From: Opitutales bacterium
Lineage (GTDB): Bacteria > Verrucomicrobiota > Verrucomicrobiia > Opitutales > JAFGAQ01
Assembly (NCBI GenBank): GCA_028704125.1
Contig: JAQVLM010000112.1
Coordinates: forward strand, 1-8,481
Length of the DNA stretch: 8,481 bases
Reading direction: 5' to 3'
The notes beneath the pieces are model-generated. The model searched no databases and was not told where the DNA came from. It saw only the letters and a program-made list of their open reading frames with translations. Shown here one piece after another: positions 1 through 6,035 of the stretch. Made by a program: the position numbers and the translations under genes. The number at the start of each line of letters is the position of its first letter. The first letter of the stretch is position 1.

Positions 1-159
1 TCGTCCAAATCCAAGCCTATTCCACCGTTGAAAAGCCCTCAGGGATAGAATACGTCCACACGATCCTCGCCCGGCGAACGATCCTTTTCGAATCGTCTGT
101 CTGGAGCTGAATAAACCGCATACCTGACTTTCGGAAAGAGAGTCCAAGTCCCGCTTAGG

Positions 160-1953
160 TCACTGCTTTGACTTTGGGGATGGGTTGGCGTCTTTCGGGA
201 TGGGTTTCTTGTTCCCCCATTCCACCCCGAGTTCGTTCAGCAGACGGATATGCTCGCTCAGCAGCAAGCCTTTGCGCCCTCTGAGCTTTTGCTGACGCAG
301 ATACTCCGATGTTTCAGCATACTGGGGCTCATACTTCGTAAAATGCAGGTGTCCCTTCTCCCTTTTGTAGGCTGCGAGCTTCTCGTATTGAGCCATCCAA
401 GCCGGGGTGGGCTGCTCGAAAACAGCAAACACAAATCCGGCTTCATCCAAGGCCCGACGACGCTCTTCCGACAGGCGGTTCATGCGGTGAAGCTTCCGGA
501 TGTGGGCAACGAAATTCACCAGCTTCAGCTCATGATAGGATTCGGGCACATTCCCATGGCCGTGGGTCTCGCGAAAGGCCTTGTAGCGTTCGAGTCCTTG
601 ATCCAAATACGAAAACTCATCCCGCATGAGCCGACACTTGGACACCATTTCGGAACTGTATCCAATGGCCTCGAGCTGTTTGAGCTGAACGGGTGTCAGC
701 AGCCGCGCTTTGTCATCATACTGCTGAATATGAAGCCAATCATATATGCTTTGCGGCAAGGGAAGTCCGTCGGGTGGAAAGGCCTTCAAGCCCTTGTTCC
801 TGAGGTAAGCCTGGACTTCATGGTATCGATTAAGCCATCCCGGCCGCGCACGCTTCCTGACATATTTGTCGCGCCGGATCGGAAGCGTGAAAATTTCCGG
901 ATGGATGCGCAACAAGGCCTCCTCCCGCTCCTTCGACAGCTTTCCAAAGGATAGCTTTTGGCGCTGTTTCCCGAGCCATGTCGCTAGGATCCGCTCCTCA
1001 TCCACGCGCTGGTGGAAAAGCAGCTCGCCGGTGTGCGAGAAGTGCTCACCGAGCATCCGGCACAGTTCCTCCCACGAGAGAAGCCCTTCATGCATCTGAA
1101 CTCCGACCCGCCGGGGCCGACCCAGAAAATCGGTGGTCTCAACCGGGGCACGCCATGTCCAATCAAATCCCGCACGTTTGAGAATCGTGATCTGCCACGG
1201 CTGGAGTTTTCGCCGCTCATACTGGCTTGCCATGCGCGTGAGCCATTTGCACAATCTCTCATCTTTCACATCTCTTGCCGAAAACCGCACTACTGTTTCT
1301 CCGAGCTCATCCTTGATGCGTTCACAGTTCCCCATGAATGACACGAGGCTCTTGGAATTCAATAGACTGGGAGAAAAGACCAACCCTTCGGTCAGTCCGT
1401 AGCGATCGTTCTCCGGATTGAAAGGAACCGGAGCCTCTCGGGCAGCCCGTGAAGAGGAATACCGCCACGTCCAATCAAACCCCGCCCGATTGAGGATATC
1501 CACCTGCCACGGGCGAAGACGGGACTGCTCGTTACGGATTGCCAGACGGGTGATCCAACCACGCAGTTTGAGATCGTTGACATCCCTCGCCGAAAACCGC
1601 TCCACTCCCGGTCCAAAGCCATCCTTGATACGCTCGATATTGGACATGAAATTCATGAATCGTTTGGAAGCCGTCAGGTTTGCGGTAACCTTCAATCCTT
1701 CCTTTAGCCCGTAACGATCGTCTGAAATACCGGTCGCCTTCGATGGTTTACGGGACGGATGCGCTTCGGAAGCCGCCGCTGGCACACGCTTCCGGGACCC
1801 GGAACGGGACCCGAGGGCATCGCCGACGTAGGCCTCGACCTCCTTGCGGTGTTCCTCATTGAGTGCGGACGAGCCACTCGGCTGGAGTTTTACGTTTTTC
1901 TTCTTTGGAGGACGTGCCAGCTTGCCTTTCCGACTCTTCTTATTCTTGCCCAT
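160..1953 (-). CDS. Helicase-associated (HA) repeat protein without a helicase motor
   Basis: This 597-residue protein is built from about six units resembling the helicase-associated domain (PF03457-type): an aromatic/basic helix, a W-hxxQR-like stretch, then a closing helix ending in AGFxW. Approximate units are residues 79-164, 183-268, 285-355, 371-433, 449-510 and 518-581. Unit 5 is the most canonical (RYKAFRETHGHGNVPE, then LSEERRRALDEAGFVF). Units 1 and 2 both end in AGFDWTWR and are about 58% identical. The first 30 residues are very basic (GKNKKSRKGKLARPPKKKN), which fits nucleic-acid binding. I see no Walker motif, DEAD box, nuclease motif, signal peptide or membrane segment. I chose the ATG at 1953; an in-frame GTG at 1980 would add nine residues, and neither has a clear Shine-Dalgarno. 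It is divergent from the ribosomal-protein/trpB genes. HA domains are thought to bind nucleic acid; the role here is unknown. Confidence 0.85.
   Translation of the reverse strand: MGKNKKSRKGKLARPPKKKNVKLQPSGSSALNEEHRKEVEAYVGDALGSRSGSRKRVPAAASEAHPSRKPSKATGISDDRYGLKEGLKVTANLTASKRFMNFMSNIERIKDGFGPGVERFSARDVNDLKLRGWITRLAIRNEQSRLRPWQVDILNRAGFDWTWRYSSSRAAREAPVPFNPENDRYGLTEGLVFSPSLLNSKSLVSFMGNCERIKDELGETVVRFSARDVKDERLCKWLTRMASQYERRKLQPWQITILKRAGFDWTWRAPVETTDFLGRPRRVGVQMHEGLLSWEELCRMLGEHFSHTGELLFHQRVDEERILATWLGKQRQKLSFGKLSKEREEALLRIHPEIFTLPIRRDKYVRKRARPGWLNRYHEVQAYLRNKGLKAFPPDGLPLPQSIYDWLHIQQYDDKARLLTPVQLKQLEAIGYSSEMVSKCRLMRDEFSYLDQGLERYKAFRETHGHGNVPESYHELKLVNFVAHIRKLHRMNRLSEERRRALDEAGFVFAVFEQPTPAWMAQYEKLAAYKREKGHLHFTKYEPQYAETSEYLRQQKLRGRKGLLLSEHIRLLNELGVEWGNKKPIPKDANPSPKSKQ
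1150..1407 (-). repeat. HA-like repeat unit 2 (coding)
   Basis: This 86-codon unit starts DRYGLTEGL and ends RAGFDWTWR. It is separated from unit 1 by an 18-residue linker. The same length and the gap-free alignment point to an internal duplication more recent than the one that made the remaining units. Confidence 0.8.
1462..1719 (-). repeat. HA-like repeat unit 1 (coding)
   Basis: This 86-codon unit of the HA-repeat gene starts DRYGLKEGL and ends RAGFDWTWR. By hand alignment about 50 of 86 residues match unit 2 without gaps, including ERIKD, RFSARDV and PWQ. The other four units are much more diverged. Confidence 0.8.
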
Positions 1954-2022
1954 AGGAATTTTGAATCCATACCATGACACACAATACGCCGCGATTCAAC
2001 GATAGACTCAACCGACACCCAT

Positions 2023-2045
2023 GCTCAAATTCGCAAAATTTGTGC
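2023..2045. promoter_or_regulatory. Dyad in divergent intergenic region, candidate operator
   Basis: Arms CAAATT and AATTTG flank a 5-nt centre (CGCAA). One T:T mismatch further out on each side is followed by another GC/GC pair, so 8 of 9 positions pair. It lies in the middle of the region between the HA-repeat gene (minus) and the 29-aa ribosomal-type gene (plus), where a regulator could act on both promoters. A function is inferred only from symmetry and position. Confidence 0.4.
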
Positions 2046-2095
2046 TTTACCCCGCATGCCGATTCCGTTTTCATCCAACCTTTTCGCTAATCAGT

Positions 2096-2109
2096 TTCAA
2101 TACATTCTA
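2096..2109 (+). promoter_or_regulatory. Candidate -10 promoter region for the small ribosomal-protein gene
   Basis: The string TTCAATACATTCTA contains a -10-like TACATT at 2101-2106. The same 14 nt occur on the minus strand upstream of the ArsC-like gene (4593-4606), and TATATTCTA occurs upstream of the CooC-like gene. No convincing -35 box is visible. If TACATT is the -10, transcription would start near 2113, only a few bases before the ATG at 2116, so the message would be leaderless or nearly so. Confidence 0.4.
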
Positions 2110-2115
2110 GACAAC

Positions 2116-2205
2116 ATGGGCAATCTGAAGAAGAAGAGGCGTCTCAAGATGAATCAGCACAAGCGCCGCAAGCGCATGCGTGCAAACCGCCATAAGAAGC
2201 GCTAG
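2116..2205 (+). CDS. 29-aa basic ribosomal-type protein, COX24/AURKAIP1 (mS38-like) domain
   Basis: The frame reads MGNLKKKRRLKMNQHKRRKR followed by MRANRHKKR and a TAG stop: 29 residues, more than half of them Lys or Arg. The pattern KKRRLKM-NxHKRRKRxRANRHKKR matches the short bacterial AURKAIP1/COX24-domain proteins. Their mitochondrial relative is ribosomal protein mS38, and a related mycobacterial protein (bS22) sits in the small subunit near the decoding region. I infer a small-subunit ribosomal protein. No Shine-Dalgarno precedes the ATG, and the candidate -10 element ends about ten bases upstream, which suggests leaderless expression. It is 68 nt upstream of trpB on the same strand and probably co-transcribed. 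It is short enough to be missed by ordinary gene callers. Confidence 0.85.
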   Translation: MGNLKKKRRLKMNQHKRRKRMRANRHKKR

Positions 2206-2229
2206 TTTTTGCTGTTCGCGCCGCAGGAT

Positions 2230-2252
2230 CTCCGGACCTTTTTCATCCGGAG
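2230..2252 (+). other. Stem-loop between the small ribosomal-protein gene and trpB
   Basis: CTCCGGA (2230-2236) and TCCGGAG (2246-2252) form a perfect 7-bp stem with a 9-nt loop, CCTTTTTCA. A further GGA/TCC pairing lies outside a small internal loop. No T-run follows, so it is not a canonical intrinsic terminator. It could be a processing site, a stabiliser of the upstream message, or an element limiting trpB expression. It ends 21 nt before the trpB ATG. Confidence 0.45.
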
Positions 2253-2273
2253 CTTCCAACGCGCTCACACGCG

Positions 2274-3476
2274 ATGCAACCCGTCAACAAAGAGTCTCTT
2301 CCTGACGCTCGCGGGTATTTCGGACCTTTCGGGGGACGATACGTACCCGAGACGCTCATGACGGCGATTCTCGAACTCACGCAAGTCTACACGGAAGCCA
2401 AAGCGGATCCCGAGTTTCAGGAAGCATTCCGCAGAAATTTGGCTGAGTTCGCAGGCCGGCCAACCATGCTGACTCATGCGGCATCGCTCTCCCGGAAAAT
2501 CGGAGGCGCTCGCATTTATTTAAAACGGGAAGATTTGCTGCACACCGGAGCGCACAAGATCAACAACGCTATCGGACAGACCCTTCTCGCCAAACGAATG
2601 GGAAAGCACCGCATTATTGCGGAAACCGGAGCAGGCCAACATGGGGTGGCAACGGCAACTGCTTGTGCCCGCGAAGGGCTTGAGTGCATCGTCTACATGG
2701 GCGAGGAGGATATGCGGCGGCAGGAACCCAATGTCTACCGCATGCGACTGTGTGGCGCAGAGGTGCGTCCAGTGACTTCCGGACAAAAAACGCTCAAAGA
2801 CGCGGTCAATGAAGCAATGCGTGATTGGGTGGCAAACTCGAGAACCACGCACTATCTTTTGGGATCCGCCCTCGGCTGCCATCCCTTTCCAATGATGGTG
2901 CGGGATTTCCAAAAGATCATCGGAGAAGAGACACGCCGCCAGATTCTCGAGGCCGAAGGCCGGTTACCGGACGAAATCGTCGCGTGCGTAGGCGGAGGGA
3001 GTAATTCGATCGGCATTTTCTATGATTTCCTCCAGGAACCATCCGTGAAGCTTACAGGTGTGGAGGCCGGTGGCCGGGCAATCGCGCCGGGACAACATGC
3101 CGCCCGCTTCGCCGGTGGCCGTTTGGGAGTACTCCAAGGCTGTCGCACCCTGGTCCTCCAAAATCCGGATGGGCAGATTGAACTCACTCACTCTGTATCG
3201 GCAGGCCTCGATTATGCAGCCGTTGGCCCGGAGCATGCCTATTATCAAAGCATTGGACGTATTCAATATGGATACGCAACCGATAGTGAAGCGCTGGATG
3301 CCTTCCGGATGCTTGCATCGACCGAAGGGATTATTCCCGCACTCGAGTCTTCTCACGCGCTGGCTTATGCAATCAAGCGTGCAGCCGAGCTGACCCCGGA
3401 AGCGCAGCTATGTGTCAATCTTAGCGGACGCGGGGACAAAGACGTTCAGGAGGCCTCCAGAGTAATGGAACTCTAG
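2274..3476 (+). CDS. trpB: Tryptophan synthase beta chain
   Basis: TrpB is the PLP enzyme that condenses indole with L-serine to give L-tryptophan, normally in an alpha2-beta2 complex with TrpA in the cytoplasm. The 400-residue length is typical. The N-terminal GYFGPFGGRYVPETL is at residues 14-28. The PLP lysine is K95 in HTGAHKINNAIGQ, the catalytic glutamate is E117 in AETGAGQHG, the PLP phosphate loop GGGSNS is at 240-245, and the C-terminal SGRGDKD is at 384-390. All key residues are present, and it looks like the classical TrpB1 type rather than TrpB2. The ATG is placed just ahead of the conserved N-terminus; no clear Shine-Dalgarno is seen. No trpA, trpF or trpC lies next to it: upstream is the 29-aa ribosomal-type gene and downstream, 34 nt away, a convergent exporter gene. 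TrpA must be encoded elsewhere if the pathway is complete. Confidence 0.98.
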   Translation: MQPVNKESLPDARGYFGPFGGRYVPETLMTAILELTQVYTEAKADPEFQEAFRRNLAEFAGRPTMLTHAASLSRKIGGARIYLKREDLLHTGAHKINNAIGQTLLAKRMGKHRIIAETGAGQHGVATATACAREGLECIVYMGEEDMRRQEPNVYRMRLCGAEVRPVTSGQKTLKDAVNEAMRDWVANSRTTHYLLGSALGCHPFPMMVRDFQKIIGEETRRQILEAEGRLPDEIVACVGGGSNSIGIFYDFLQEPSVKLTGVEAGGRAIAPGQHAARFAGGRLGVLQGCRTLVLQNPDGQIELTHSVSAGLDYAAVGPEHAYYQSIGRIQYGYATDSEALDAFRMLASTEGIIPALESSHALAYAIKRAAELTPEAQLCVNLSGRGDKDVQEASRVMEL

Positions 3477-3510
3477 TCCCTTGCTTAAGCGAACTGGTGC
3501 TCGTCCTTTA

Positions 3511-4134
3511 TCAGGCCGACCAGACAGCCGCGAAACCAAGCAAGCAATAAATCGCCCCTGACACCACCCTTTCAAACTGCCTCCAAGCATCTCCCTTGAG
3601 CGCAGTGCTCACCCATCCCGATACGAGAGCCCACGTAGAATCTCCGACCAGGGCCATCAAAACAAAGATGAGGCCAAGGCTCACATAAGGCCACCTCAGA
3701 TGAACCATTGATTGGTCCACAAATTGGGGAAGAAATGCCAAAAAGAAGACAATCGTCTTCGGATTTAGAATTCCCACAACCCATCCCTGGACAAATGCAC
3801 GGATTGCCGCTGAACGTTGCCCCCCCGCATGCTGCGTAGCTTCGCACGGCTTACGCATCCAGCGTTGAATTCCAAGGATCACAAGATAGCCAGCCCCTCC
3901 GAATTGGATCATCCGGAACACGACTGGAGATGACACCACCAGCATGGACAAACCAAACCCAGCGATTAATGCATGGACAAGGTTGGCCAACCCAACGCCC
4001 CATGCCGATACGACTCCATTTCTCCAACCTTCGGAAACCCCACGGGTCACAATGTATAACACCGCTGGCCCGGGCGTCAGAATCAACAATCCCGACGCCA
4101 TAACAAACCACCCCCACTGGATCCCATCCATCAT
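3511..4134 (-). CDS. LysE/RhtB-family amino-acid exporter
   Basis: This is a 207-residue, strongly hydrophobic protein with about six predicted membrane segments, the usual size for the LysE/RhtB family of inner-membrane exporters of amino acids and derivatives. Family features include LTPGPAVLYIVTRG at residues 19-32, a GxxxG-rich helix around 46-61, the hydrophilic loop around 91-112, and the signature GILNPKTIVFFLAFLPQFV at 121-139. The start could be either of two adjacent ATG codons (4134 or 4131); a weak AGAAG lies upstream. It begins 18 nt after the stop of the ArsC-like gene on the same strand, so the two are probably co-transcribed. The exported substrate cannot be told from sequence. 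Although trpB is adjacent, it is convergent, so a link to tryptophan is not supported. Confidence 0.92.
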   Translation of the reverse strand: MMDGIQWGWFVMASGLLILTPGPAVLYIVTRGVSEGWRNGVVSAWGVGLANLVHALIAGFGLSMLVVSSPVVFRMIQFGGAGYLVILGIQRWMRKPCEATQHAGGQRSAAIRAFVQGWVVGILNPKTIVFFLAFLPQFVDQSMVHLRWPYVSLGLIFVLMALVGDSTWALVSGWVSTALKGDAWRQFERVVSGAIYCLLGFAAVWSA

Positions 4135-4152
4135 GATGTTATCTTCTAATCT

Positions 4153-4515
4153 TCAGTGTCCCAGCAATACCTGAGCCCAACGATCGGGATCAAAACCCAC
4201 CAATGCAACACTATCGGAACCCACTACAAACGGGCGCTTTACCAGGTTTCCATTGCCGCGCAACAAGTCAAATGCGGCATTGGAGGACATCGAAGTCAAA
4301 CGATCTTTCAATCCGGCGTCGCGGTAATCCTGACTGGATGTGTTGAACAACCTCCGTATCTCGCCTCGGTAAACCGCCAGCATCTTGGCTAACTCATCTT
4401 GAGTTGGCGGGGTTTCACGGATCGCCTTCAATTCGAAGGCTAAATCGTGTTCTACCAACCACTTCAATGCCTTCCGGCAAGTCGAGCACTTTTCATAGCA
4501 ATATACCCTGAGCAT
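4153..4515 (-). CDS. ArsC/Spx-like thioredoxin-fold protein (YffB-type)
   Basis: This 120-residue protein belongs to the ArsC/Spx/YffB family of glutaredoxin-like proteins. It begins MLRVYCYEKCSTCRKALKWL with a C10-S-T-C13 redox motif and an extra C6. LFNTSSQDYRDAGLKDRL at 57-74 and LVKRPFVV at 91-98 (with the cis-proline region RP) are family signatures. Members include arsenate reductases and proteins of unknown redox role, so arsenate reduction is possible but not shown; no arsenic-resistance neighbours are present. The frame stays open upstream to 4617, but the start at 4515 is preferred because GAGGA lies seven bases upstream of it and the family N-terminus fits. It leads a probable two-gene transcript with the LysE-type exporter. 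Confidence 0.9.
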   Translation of the reverse strand: MLRVYCYEKCSTCRKALKWLVEHDLAFELKAIRETPPTQDELAKMLAVYRGEIRRLFNTSSQDYRDAGLKDRLTSMSSNAAFDLLRGNGNLVKRPFVVGSDSVALVGFDPDRWAQVLLGH

Positions 4516-4566
4516 ATGTCTATCCTCAGTCAACCTCGGCCATTGGCAAGCAATACCATTCTCCTC

Positions 4567-4581
4567 CCTGGAAAATCCAGG
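4567..4581. promoter_or_regulatory. Perfect 6-3-6 dyad in the ArsC-like gene leader
   Basis: CCTGGA, AAA, TCCAGG is a perfect inverted repeat located 52-66 bases upstream of the ArsC-like start. If the candidate -10 at 4596-4601 is real, the dyad covers about +8 to +22 of the transcript. That is a position where a repressor could block, or an RNA hairpin could form. Confidence 0.35.
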
Positions 4582-4592
4582 AACGCATTTCT

Positions 4593-4606
4593 TAGAATGT
4601 ATTGAA
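4593..4606 (-). promoter_or_regulatory. Candidate -10 promoter region for the ArsC-like/LysE pair
   Basis: On the minus strand this reads TTCAATACATTCTA, identical to the string upstream of the 29-aa ribosomal-type gene. TACATT (4601-4596) would serve as the -10, giving a leader of roughly 74 nt. No -35 consensus is visible. Confidence 0.35.
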
Positions 4607-4617
4607 GTCGCCCCCAA

Positions 4618-4849
4618 TCCCTCCTACAACTTAGCGTCGGCGTACGGGGTTGGGGAATCGGATTGCACCAAATCCCCATTTCATAGGACCGGAATCAGGA
4701 GCTTTTTGACGCTTCGAAACTTCATGAACATCAATCGATGCCAACAGTGTATGGACCTTCAATTGAGCACCGATCGAGGCAAAAAGAACCCATCGCATGC
4801 TCGATCCATACAAGTGGAAGACCATTCCAAGCCACAATCAACTCCCACA
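4618..4849. other. Non-coding stretch downstream of the transposase; short inverted repeats only
   Basis: This is part of a 334-bp gap between the ArsC-like start (4515) and the transposase stop (4850). I see no convincing gene. It holds a 6-bp inverted repeat TGGGGA/TCCCCA (4651-4656 and 4673-4678) with a 16-nt loop, and an 8-bp one TGTATGGA/TCCATACA (4748-4755 and 4805-4812) spaced by 49 nt. Either could be a decayed or unusual REP-like site of the adjacent transposase, but neither has the usual GTAG/GTGG plus short-hairpin form. The minus-strand frames here are short and match nothing I recognise. Confidence 0.4.
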
Positions 4850-5842
4850 CTATCCGAACAAATCCACTTTCAGATCCCGCACGACCTGTAATCCACCCCA
4901 GTCCGCCCCTTTCATCGATGCAAAACGGGCTTTCCGGCTCTCTGGAAAACACTCCCGGTGTTCATCGTAGATCCCCTTCAGAAAGAGCTTGGATCCGATG
5001 GCCATCCCATCGCTGAAGTAGCGGACCCTGCGGCGCAGCAACTCCGACACCTCCACCTTTCCACCGCTGCGGATCACCGCATCCAGCTTCTCCAGGGAGA
5101 TTACACCGCGGTCCTTTTCCTGTTCGCCTTTCGGTTTCACGCCTTTCCCAAACAGGCACAGACGATACGCTGCAATCGCCTCGGAAAAGGAACGTCCACC
5201 GTAGATCAAGCGGTAGCCATTCATGGCGGACGCCTTGCCTCCCATCGCAGCGGCATAGCTGCAGAAACGGTATTCCGCCGGATCATCGACCTGCTCAGCG
5301 CGCACCGCATTGAGGTCGATGTAAGCCGCCACGGTAGCCATTGCCTGCAGCGAAGGCTCCACCACGAGGCTCTTGAAGCGCTCCATCCACAAGGTGCCAC
5401 GGTTCCCATTCTGGTGATTATACCAGATCGTGAAACGTTGCTTGAGCTCACGCATGAACACCGACACATCCCCCATACGCGCCAGCAAAGCATCCCTCGC
5501 GTGCTGCGCGATCTCATCCTTCCGTTCCAGCATCTTCTCCAGCCCATCCGGCGTTATCGAATAGGGCGAGATACGACAACCCTCATGGAACGCCCGATAA
5601 CGACTCAGCAACTCCACATCCGTCTGCGGCTTGTCATGCCTGACCCGCGCCAGGATGTGGAAATGATTCGACATGATTGAGTAGGCCAGAATGTCCACCC
5701 CACAGAACACCGCCTGCCGCCTCATCATCCCGATGAACATCTCCTTCTCCCCATCCTCCAGCAAATGCTCACCCAAACAACACCGGCTCATCAGATGATA
5801 GACGCCATCCCGATTCTGAACAATAATTCGTTTCCGCTTCAT
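4850..5842 (-). CDS. REP-associated-type Y1 (HUH) transposase
   Basis: This 330-residue single-strand DNA transposase is of the Y1/IS200-like, REP-associated group. The N-terminus YHLMSRC (15-21) and SIMSNHFHIL (55-64) carry the metal-binding HUH triad as H60-F-H62. The nucleophile is probably Y141 in FTIWYNHQNGNRGTLWMERFKS (137-158). YIDLNAVRAEQVDDPAEYRFCSYAAA (174-199) is a family hallmark. Residues 200-330, including LRRRVRYFSDGMAIGSKLF, form an extension beyond the catalytic domain. All catalytic residues are present and the frame is intact. The start is fixed by a strong AGGAGG six bases upstream of the ATG, in contrast to most genes in this window. Such proteins usually occur singly and act on short REP palindromes rather than mobilising themselves; no clear REP is visible here. 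Confidence 0.93.
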   Translation of the reverse strand: MKRKRIIVQNRDGVYHLMSRCCLGEHLLEDGEKEMFIGMMRRQAVFCGVDILAYSIMSNHFHILARVRHDKPQTDVELLSRYRAFHEGCRISPYSITPDGLEKMLERKDEIAQHARDALLARMGDVSVFMRELKQRFTIWYNHQNGNRGTLWMERFKSLVVEPSLQAMATVAAYIDLNAVRAEQVDDPAEYRFCSYAAAMGGKASAMNGYRLIYGGRSFSEAIAAYRLCLFGKGVKPKGEQEKDRGVISLEKLDAVIRSGGKVEVSELLRRRVRYFSDGMAIGSKLFLKGIYDEHRECFPESRKARFASMKGADWGGLQVVRDLKVDLFG

Positions 5843-5925
5843 GATTATCCTCCTCCCTATCCAATACTCAAAATTGCATATAAGTCAAATAAAGGCCCTG
5901 TATCTTTATTGGCATTATGGGCATA

Positions 5926-5934
5926 TGCTATATT
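5926..5934 (+). promoter_or_regulatory. Extended -10 promoter candidate for the CooC-like gene set
   Basis: TGCTATATT fits an extended -10 (TGn plus TATATT) in an AT-rich island between divergent GC-richer genes. It continues as TATATTCTA, close to the TACATTCTA seen upstream of two other genes. Transcription would start near 5941. No good -35 lies at the right spacing; a TTGACA at 5939-5944 lacks a matching -10. Confidence 0.4.
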
Positions 5935-5960
5935 CTACTTGACATCGTCATGGGACAGAG

Positions 5961-5980
5961 GTGAGTTTGATTAACCTCAC
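5961..5980. promoter_or_regulatory. Dyad downstream of the CooC-like promoter, candidate operator
   Basis: GTGAG (5961-5965) and CTCAC (5976-5980) are perfect inverted arms around a 10-nt centre, and the inner bases keep partial symmetry (8 of 10 positions overall). It would lie about 20-40 bases after the proposed start of transcription. It could be an operator or a weak leader hairpin. Confidence 0.25.
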
Positions 5981-6035
5981 GTTTCCCCGGTGGAATCGGG
6001 AATTCTTGAAGGCACATTCTGTATTGTTTCAGATC

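Noticed and set aside
3..110. Open plus-strand frame ending in TGA at 108-110, possibly the end of an upstream gene
   Set aside because: Only 35 residues are visible and they match nothing I recognise; the left edge is too short to decide.
126..144. 7-bp hairpin with GGAAA loop (one G-U pair) as a terminator
   Set aside because: No T-run follows on either strand and the stem is weak.
250..954. 234-residue open frame on the plus strand opposite the HA-repeat gene
   Set aside because: It is antisense to a protein with clear domain repeats and resembles no family; a shadow frame.
3477..3510. Bidirectional terminator between trpB and the exporter gene
   Set aside because: Only short imperfect pairings such as CTGGT/ACCAG are seen, with no flanking T-run.
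4516..4617. N-terminal extension of the ArsC-like protein by 34 residues
   Set aside because: The sequence is unlike the family, and a GAGGA ribosome binding site supports the start at 4515.
4631..4837. 68-residue minus-strand frame between the transposase and the ArsC-like gene
   Set aside because: No recognisable motif, no ribosome binding site of note; probably non-coding.
4958..5680. 240-residue open frame on the plus strand opposite the transposase
   Set aside because: His/Arg-rich antisense shadow of a gene with intact catalytic motifs.
5883..5888. Minus-strand TTGACT as the -35 of a transposase promoter
   Set aside because: At the right spacing only TATTGG or ATTGGA is found, too poor a -10 to call.
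5939..5944. TTGACA as a -35 box
   Set aside because: No -10 hexamer at 16-18 nt downstream (bases there read TGAGTT); the extended -10 at 5926-5934 fits better.
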